DNA from: Pseudomonas orientalis
GTDB lineage: Bacteria > Pseudomonadota > Gammaproteobacteria > Pseudomonadales > Pseudomonadaceae
DNA length: 64,000 bases
Direction: 5' to 3'
Assembly: GCF_001439815.1 (NCBI RefSeq)
Contig: NZ_JYLM01000017.1
Span: forward strand, 1 to 64,000
Notes under the pieces: generated by a model
Database searches by the model: none
The model's input: the letters and a program-made list of their open reading frames with translations, nothing else
Told to the model about the DNA's origin: nothing
Made by a program: the position numbers and the translations under genes
Shown: piece after piece, positions 58,400 to 64,000 of the stretch
How positions within the stretch are numbered: the stretch's first letter is position 1
Layout of the letters: each line of letters begins with the position of its first letter

Positions 58400-60391
58400 A
58401 TGATCGAGATCCGTTCTTTTCGCGATCTTCTGCGCCTGTTCTTCATCTTTCGCAAAGAGTTCAGGCTGGCGGCCATCGCGGCGCTGGTGATCATTCTGCT
58501 GGGGGCTTTCCTGCTGCCGGCCAAGTACGAATCCACCGCGCGCCTGTTGGTCAAGCCGGGGCGTGACTCGACGCTGCCAATCGAAATCAGCAACCGCCAG
58601 GCGCTGGTGATGCCCAGCACCCAGCGCGACCCGATTGTCGATGAAGAACGCCTGCTCACCGGGCGCCCGATCGTCCGCGCGGTGGCCGAGCATTACCTGG
58701 AAGTCATCGACACAATGCCGCCGCCGGAAGGCGTCTGGAAGCGCACCAAGTACTACGTCAAAAACGGTATCGGCGCGGTGTTCGACGGCGTACGGGTGGT
58801 GCTGGAAACCGTGGGCGTCGTCGAAAAGACCACACCGGTGGAGCGCCTCGCCGCGAGCCTGGAGAAGAACTTCGAAGTCAGCCACGCGGCGGGCTCCACG
58901 GTAATGGACATCAGCTTCAAATGGGGCGACCCGCAAATCGCCCAGGCGGTGGTCAAGAGTTGGGTCGAGACCTACATCAACGAACGCACCGAGGCCCTGG
59001 GACGCAAGAGCCTGTATGCCTTCTATGAAGGTCAGGCGGCCAACAGCGCGACCGAAATCAAGAGCTACAAGCAGCAGATCCTCACCCACCTGAACCGGAT
59101 CGGCGCGGCAAGCATCACGGACCGCCTGGAAGATTTATCCGAACGCATCAACGTACTGCGCGGCGAGACGTTCAACACCAGTCGCTTGATCGCCTCGTCC
59201 GACAGCGCCATTGCGAGCACACGCACCCAGCTCAAGACCCAGCCCAAGGAAGTGACCACGGTTCGCCAGATTGCGCTGAACCCGCAGCAGCAGGACTTGC
59301 GTCGCCTGCTCAACCAGAAGCTGCTGGAAAAAGCCGACATGATGCGCACCTACACCGATAATGCGCCGCCGGTCAAAGCGCTGGACGCGTCGATTCGAGC
59401 GATGCAGGTCCAGGTTTCAAATGAAAGCAACACCGTGCAAAGCTCGGAAAACCGCGCGCCGAACACACTCGAAATCCACTTGCAGCGCGTGCTGCTTGAT
59501 GAGTCCAGCAACAACCTGGCGCTGCGTACCCAACTGGTGCAACAGCAGAAGCAACTGGTCAGCCTCGAAGCGCAACGCAAGGAAGCGCTGGAGATTGAGC
59601 CGGAGCTGGCGCGCCTGTCCCGTGAGCTCAACACCACCGAGCGCAACTACGCGCTGTACGTGGATAACCTGGAAAAATCGCGCATCGACCGTGAGCTGGA
59701 TAACAGCCAGATCAGCAACATTGCAGTGATCGAGGAAGCCACCCTGAACCCAGGCCGCATCTTCCCGAAAACCCTGGTGATGCTGTTTTTGGCGATCCCG
59801 TTCGCCATCGTCGTTGGCCTGTTGGTGGTCTACCTGTGCTACTTGCTCGACCAACGCATTCACGATGGCGGCCTGGTGGAACGCAAGTTCGGCCTGCCGC
59901 TGTGGACCACGCTGCCTGAGCTGGACACCAGCACCGCGCAAGGCACCAACGCGTTCAATGCGAGCATTTACCGGTTGTACGGCCTGCTGCAGTTGGACCG
60001 AGTGGCCGAACGCGGCCTGACCCTCGGGCTGACCTCGGCGCGCCACGGTGAAGGGGTGACCTTCGTGGTGGAGCAACTGCGCCAATTGCTCCAGGAAAAC
60101 GGTATCACCGTGCGCGTTGGCGGGGCTGATCCGGCGGTTCCAGGCGAAGTGGTGCTGCTGGACGCCTCAGCGCTGCTGGACAACCGCGATGCCTTCGTCA
60201 ACCTGCGCCGCGCCGACCTGATCGCGCTGGTAGTGGAAGCCCAGAAAAGCACGGTGCCGGTGGTCGAGCACGCGCTGTCGATCCTCAACACGGCGTTCGG
60301 CAAAGTCGACGGCATCATCATCAACCGACGTAAATTCGAAGTGCCGGCCAAAGTGCTGCGCACCATCGCCAAATACCGGGGGGCGTTCTGA
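58400..60391 (+). CDS. pslE: Psl polysaccharide co-polymerase (Wzc-like)
   Basis: The 663-residue protein has two membrane helices (about 20-40 and 455-478), a long coiled-coil periplasmic part and a C-terminal cytoplasmic domain. That domain has the fold position of a BY-kinase (LTLGLTSARHGEGVTFVVEQL), but the P-loop lysine is replaced (RHGEGVT), so it is probably not an active kinase. It sets chain length and links synthesis to export with PslD. Its start follows AAAGGAG. Confidence 0.93.
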   Translation: MIEIRSFRDLLRLFFIFRKEFRLAAIAALVIILLGAFLLPAKYESTARLLVKPGRDSTLPIEISNRQALVMPSTQRDPIVDEERLLTGRPIVRAVAEHYLEVIDTMPPPEGVWKRTKYYVKNGIGAVFDGVRVVLETVGVVEKTTPVERLAASLEKNFEVSHAAGSTVMDISFKWGDPQIAQAVVKSWVETYINERTEALGRKSLYAFYEGQAANSATEIKSYKQQILTHLNRIGAASITDRLEDLSERINVLRGETFNTSRLIASSDSAIASTRTQLKTQPKEVTTVRQIALNPQQQDLRRLLNQKLLEKADMMRTYTDNAPPVKALDASIRAMQVQVSNESNTVQSSENRAPNTLEIHLQRVLLDESSNNLALRTQLVQQQKQLVSLEAQRKEALEIEPELARLSRELNTTERNYALYVDNLEKSRIDRELDNSQISNIAVIEEATLNPGRIFPKTLVMLFLAIPFAIVVGLLVVYLCYLLDQRIHDGGLVERKFGLPLWTTLPELDTSTAQGTNAFNASIYRLYGLLQLDRVAERGLTLGLTSARHGEGVTFVVEQLRQLLQENGITVRVGGADPAVPGEVVLLDASALLDNRDAFVNLRRADLIALVVEAQKSTVPVVEHALSILNTAFGKVDGIIINRRKFEVPAKVLRTIAKYRGAF

Positions 60392-61581
60392 TGCGCATCG
60401 CCCTGCTTGCACCTTTGCCGCCGGAAAAAAACGGGATCGCCGACTATGCGAACCATTTCAAGACGGCACTGGAGCAGTTGGGCGTGACGGTGCTGACACC
60501 GTTGAGCGGCGTGGAAGGCTCGAGCGCGGCGATCAGGCAGGCCGTTGCCGCGTTCGACTGGCGCAGCGTGGACCTGGTCCACGCCGAGCTGGGCGGTGGG
60601 CGCCTGGGGGAGTTCCTGGCCTTGCGCGAGTTGCGCAAGGGCTACCCGGACCTGCCGCTGACGGCCACCGTACATGACCCCGAGCGTATCGTGTGGCGGC
60701 GCGAGCACCTGCCCTTCCCGCTCAACCTGCTGGAGCGTCTGCCCAGCCCGTTGCCGCAGGCGGCCGTGGTGCTGGCAGACCCGCTGACCCTGCGCGAAGA
60801 ACGCCAGGTCGCGCGGGGCCTGACCCGGCTGATCACCCTCACCCGCCTGGGCGCCGATTGCCTCAGCCAGAGGATGCAACTGCCGGCCGGTAAGGTGGCG
60901 GTCATCCATCACGCCAACCTGGCGATTCCAGCCGTGGCCTTGCCGCCGCTGGATACGCTGCACCTGCTGTATTTCGGTTTTATCTACCGTGGCAAAGGCA
61001 TTGAAGACCTGTTGCAGGCCCTGGCCGCCGTCTTCGAGCAAGCCCCCCAATTGCGTGACCGTGTGCGCCTGACCCTGGCCGGTGGCACTGCAGCCGAAAT
61101 GGCGTTTGGCGCGGGCGGCAATTACCTGGAGCAGTTGAACCGCCAGATCGCCGACCTCGGCCTGGCCGGCGTCATCGATTGGCGGCTGAACCTGCCGGCC
61201 GACGAGATTGCCCAGACGATCCAGGCCCACCATGTAATGGTGCTGCCGTACCGCGAATCGAAAAAACTCGGCCTGCTCGGCCGTCAGCGCGGCACCAGTG
61301 GCGCGCTGTCATGGGCCGCCGCGTGCGGGCGCGGAGCAATTACCTCCGATGCGCGGGCGTTTGCCGAGGAAGTTGCCAGCGGTAACGGCGCGATCTATCC
61401 CGAAGGCGATGTGGCCGCGCTGGGCGAACAGTTGTTGCGCCTGGCGCGTACGCCGAGCCTGGCCCAAGAATGGGCCGAACGCGCCGGGGCAATCGGCCGC
61501 GAACGTCTGTGGCCGCTGACGGCGCAGCACTTCAAACACCTCTTCGAACAGGTAATGACGGGAGCCCCGTATGGCGCGTAA
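60391..61581 (+). CDS. pslF: Psl glycosyltransferase family 4
   Basis: The 396-residue GT-B enzyme begins MRIALLAPLPPEKNGIADYANHFKTALEQLG and has the acceptor/donor signals YFGFIYRGKGIEDLLQAL and LPYRESKKLGLLGRQRGTSGALSWAAACGRGAIT. Its ATG overlaps the pslE stop by one base and its end overlaps pslG by 11 bases. It matches PslF in length. Substrate sugars are not shown. Confidence 0.93.
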   Translation: MRIALLAPLPPEKNGIADYANHFKTALEQLGVTVLTPLSGVEGSSAAIRQAVAAFDWRSVDLVHAELGGGRLGEFLALRELRKGYPDLPLTATVHDPERIVWRREHLPFPLNLLERLPSPLPQAAVVLADPLTLREERQVARGLTRLITLTRLGADCLSQRMQLPAGKVAVIHHANLAIPAVALPPLDTLHLLYFGFIYRGKGIEDLLQALAAVFEQAPQLRDRVRLTLAGGTAAEMAFGAGGNYLEQLNRQIADLGLAGVIDWRLNLPADEIAQTIQAHHVMVLPYRESKKLGLLGRQRGTSGALSWAAACGRGAITSDARAFAEEVASGNGAIYPEGDVAALGEQLLRLARTPSLAQEWAERAGAIGRERLWPLTAQHFKHLFEQVMTGAPYGA

Positions 61582-62899
61582 ACGTACCTACTTCGCCACC
61601 CTGGCGCTGGTCGCCGCCCTGGGCCTGACCGCCTTTATCTGGGGGCGCCCGGCCGACGCCGAGAACCATGTGCTCAAGGGTAACAAAGTGGTGGTGTGGA
61701 AGGACTTCCTCGGCGTCAACGCGCAGTTCCTGTGGTTCAGCCCCGAGCGCTACCAGCTGCAGATCGACCGACTCAAGGACCTGGGCCTGGAATGGGTGCG
61801 CCTGGACCTGCATTGGGACCAACTGGAGCCGGTCGCCGACCAGTACCAGGTGGCGACCCTGGACCAGTTGGTGAACAAGCTTAAAGACAACCAGCTCAAG
61901 TCGGTGTTTTACCTGGTCGGCTCGGCGCCCTTTATCACCACCGCGCCGGTGGGCGCGCCCTACCAGGATCAGTACCCGCCGCAAGACCCGAATGTGTTTG
62001 CGATCCGCATGGCGCTGTTGGCCCAGCGCTACCCCAGCGTCGACGCCTGGCAGGTGTGGAACGAGCCGAATTTGCTGGGTTTCTGGCGCCCCGAGGCGGA
62101 CCCGGCCGGTTATGCCCGGCTGCTGCGCACCACCGCCGCCGCATTGCGCGCCGTCGCCCCGAACAAACCGGTGGTGGCCGCCGGCATGGCGTTTTTCAGC
62201 GAAATGCCCAACGGCCAGACCATGCTTGATGCGCTCGATGCCCTCGGCGTGCCGAGCCTGGGCACGGTCATGTCCTACCACCCTTACACGCAACTGCCCG
62301 AAGGCAATGACCCGGCCAATCTTGATTTCGTGGCCAAGACCACCGCCCTCAATCAGAAGCTGCGCAACAGCGGTGTGAAAACCCTGTGGAGCACCGAGTG
62401 GGGCTGGTCGAACTACCTCGGGCCCAAGGAAGCCCAGGACATCATCACCCAACAGGGCCAGGCCGATTACGTGATTCGCCGATTGGCACTGATGAGCGCG
62501 CTGGATTTCGACAAGATTTTCCTGTTTACCCTGAGCGACCTGGACCAGCGCGCCAGCGTACGCGACCGTGCCTACGGCTTGCTCGATATCGACGCCAAGC
62601 CCAAGCCGGTCTACACCGCCTTGAAGAATTTCCTCGACGTCAGCGGCCCGCAACTGACCCCCGGCGACCCGCCCACCGCCGACCAATTGCCCGACGGCCT
62701 GTTCAGCATCGGCTGGACCCGCGCCGACGGGCGCAAGCTGTGGTTTTTCTGGTCGGCCCGTGGCGGCAGCGCGCACTTGCCAGACCTGGCCAGCGCGACC
62801 CTGTACGACCCGTTGCGCGGCACGCAGACACCGGTGAGCGGCACCAACGGGCTGACTGTCCCGGTCAAGTCGAACCTGCAAATTCTGTTATGGGATTGA
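61571..62899 (+). CDS. pslG: Psl glycoside hydrolase, GH39-like
   Basis: The 442-residue protein has an N-terminal membrane anchor (LALVAALGLTAFIWG) and a barrel domain with acid/base in WQVWNEPNLLGFWR and nucleophile in LWSTEWGWSNYLG, as known for PslG, plus a C-terminal beta domain. It trims Psl during export, and its activity disperses biofilm. The start is the ATG at 61571, inside the pslF end. Confidence 0.94.
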   Translation: MARKRTYFATLALVAALGLTAFIWGRPADAENHVLKGNKVVVWKDFLGVNAQFLWFSPERYQLQIDRLKDLGLEWVRLDLHWDQLEPVADQYQVATLDQLVNKLKDNQLKSVFYLVGSAPFITTAPVGAPYQDQYPPQDPNVFAIRMALLAQRYPSVDAWQVWNEPNLLGFWRPEADPAGYARLLRTTAAALRAVAPNKPVVAAGMAFFSEMPNGQTMLDALDALGVPSLGTVMSYHPYTQLPEGNDPANLDFVAKTTALNQKLRNSGVKTLWSTEWGWSNYLGPKEAQDIITQQGQADYVIRRLALMSALDFDKIFLFTLSDLDQRASVRDRAYGLLDIDAKPKPVYTALKNFLDVSGPQLTPGDPPTADQLPDGLFSIGWTRADGRKLWFFWSARGGSAHLPDLASATLYDPLRGTQTPVSGTNGLTVPVKSNLQILLWD

Positions 62900-62907
62900 A
62901 GCCCGCC

Positions 62908-64000
62908 ATGCGCATTTTATGGATCCTGCCCTACTCGCCCTGGCCCACCACCAGCGGCGGCAAGACGCGCCAGTTCCACCTGTTGCGCAGCCTGGCGGCG
63001 CGTGGGCACCGGATCACCTTGCTGCTGCACGACAAACATCCGGTGTCGCTGACCGATCGCCAGGTGCTGGAAGCGTTTCTCGAGCAATTGATCATCCTGC
63101 CGCGCCGACCGCTGCGCAGCGTGAAAACCCTGGTGGCCGGGCTGTTTGCGCCCTACCCGTTGCTGGCCAGTGTGAACGGTTTATCGGGAGCGTTGCAGGA
63201 CAGGTTCAACCAACTGCTCAACGAACATTGGGACGTGGTGCAGGTCGAGCACACCTACACCTTCCAACCTTACGAAGAAGCCCTGGTACGTAAATCCCAG
63301 CCCTTCGTACTGACCGAACACAACGTTGAGTCGGCGCTCGGCGCGGCCACCTACGACCGCTTGCCGCGTTGGGCGCTGCCATTCATTCGTTATGACCAAT
63401 GGCGCTACATGCGCTGGGAGCGTCGCGTGATGCGCCAGGCCACTCAGGTGGTGGCGGTCACCGACAGCGATGCGCAGGTGCTGGAAACAATCGCCGGCAA
63501 ACCGGTGCCGGTGGTGGTCAATGGCGTGGACTGCGACCACTTCGCCGGCGCCCAACCCGACCCATCGACGCGCCGCGTGCTGTTCCTCGGCAACTATGAG
63601 TACGCACCCAATGTGGATGCCATCGAATGGGCCCTGGATGAAATCCTGCCCAACGTCTGGGAGCGCTGCCCCGACGCGCGCATGAGCGTGTGCGGCTTCG
63701 GCATGCCCGGCAGTTGGCGCGAACGCTGGCAGGACCCGCGCATCGAATGGCAAGGCTTTGTACCAGACCTGTTGAGCCTGCAATCGACCTGTTCGGTGTT
63801 TCTCGCGCCGTTGCGCCATGGCGGTGGTTCAAAGCTCAAGGTGCTCGAAGCGCTGGCCGCCGGCCTGCCCCTGGCCAGCACCGAACAGGGCGTGTCGGGC
63901 CTGGACCTGGTGGACGGCCTGGATTACCTCGGCGGGCAAACCGCCGCCGGCCTGGCGGACGCCGTGGTGCGCCTGCTGCAATCGCCCGAAACCGCCGCGC
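62908..64000 (+). CDS. pslH: Psl glycosyltransferase family 4, 3' end outside window
   Basis: This GT-B enzyme begins MRILWILPYSPWPTTSGGKTRQFHLLRSLAARGHRITLLL. VEHTYTFQPYEEAL, FLGNYEYAPNVDAIEWALDEILPNVW and LAPLRHGGGSKLKVLEALAAGLPLAST support a family-4 transferase with the C-terminal Rossmann nucleotide-sugar site. The frame stays open to the last base. 364 codons are visible, and PslH of PAO1 is a little longer. An ATG at 62890 is also in frame. Confidence 0.92.
   Translation, partial: MRILWILPYSPWPTTSGGKTRQFHLLRSLAARGHRITLLLHDKHPVSLTDRQVLEAFLEQLIILPRRPLRSVKTLVAGLFAPYPLLASVNGLSGALQDRFNQLLNEHWDVVQVEHTYTFQPYEEALVRKSQPFVLTEHNVESALGAATYDRLPRWALPFIRYDQWRYMRWERRVMRQATQVVAVTDSDAQVLETIAGKPVPVVVNGVDCDHFAGAQPDPSTRRVLFLGNYEYAPNVDAIEWALDEILPNVWERCPDARMSVCGFGMPGSWRERWQDPRIEWQGFVPDLLSLQSTCSVFLAPLRHGGGSKLKVLEALAAGLPLASTEQGVSGLDLVDGLDYLGGQTAAGLADAVVRLLQSPETAA

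Noticed and set aside
61532..62881. 449-codon minus-strand frame opposite pslG
   Set aside because: It is a shadow of pslG; Gln/Val/Gly-rich without domain signals.

Overview
The window is a chromosomal segment of a Pseudomonas, most likely of the P. fluorescens group. The evidence is the high-GC codon use, REP/REPIN elements in many gaps, a psl exopolysaccharide operon, a bqs/car two-component block with a tlpQ-type chemoreceptor, inhA, codBA and a FecIR-type iron system. I see no tRNA, rRNA, insertion sequence or CRISPR array. Most of the sequence is core-like housekeeping DNA, interrupted by small accessory modules.

Layout. 1-3635: 3' part of an Rhs polymorphic toxin with its variable tip and a putative immunity gene. 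3721-9701: zinc-type hemB, phzF-like isomerase, Nu-class GST, histidine phosphatase, YraQ-type permease, selU. 9701-20417: selD, terC and a small lipoprotein, nhaR, sstT, DUF1993, yceH-like, shikimate dehydrogenase-like, three small proteins, AI-2E-family transporter, trhP. 20422-30683: malate-type chemoreceptor, NhaC/YuiF-like transporter, tlpQ-like chemoreceptor with a sigma-28 promoter, bqsS-R-Q-P with a BqsR-like box, patatin-like protein, queD. 30896-33465: codBA behind a sigma-54 promoter. 33475-39254: an orphan type VI cassette (vgrG, DUF4123 adaptor, lipoprotein, class-3 lipase). 40737-43119: three genes, each behind a textbook HrpL promoter. 43316-46864: SDR, GH15 and alpha/beta hydrolase. 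46853-48590: GlxA-type regulator divergent from inhA. 48813-52851: ECF sigma, FecR and TonB receptor with a Fur box. 52852-53766: a complex structured repeat and the psl leader. 53767-64000: pslABCDEFGH, with pslH cut by the window end.

Themes. Three genes modify the tRNA wobble position (selU, trhP, queD). Two weapon cassettes (Rhs tip, VgrG-lipase) have visibly A/T-richer effector or immunity parts, as expected for exchanged modules. The iron-related systems are bqs, which senses Fe(II) in P. aeruginosa, and the FecIR/TonB receptor locus.

The most interesting item is the HrpL-controlled trio at 40737-43119. Each gene has its own GGAACC-N15/16-CCACNNA promoter. Two of the proteins carry the same roughly 90-residue module twice each, and no type III apparatus is visible nearby. 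This looks like a detached Hrp-regulon effector or helper island. A second unusual object lies at 52865-53379: a dispersed repeat carrying a 25-bp-stem, two-hairpin cassette that is missing from the other copy at 26156-26432. The whole block is bounded by an 18-bp perfect inverted repeat.
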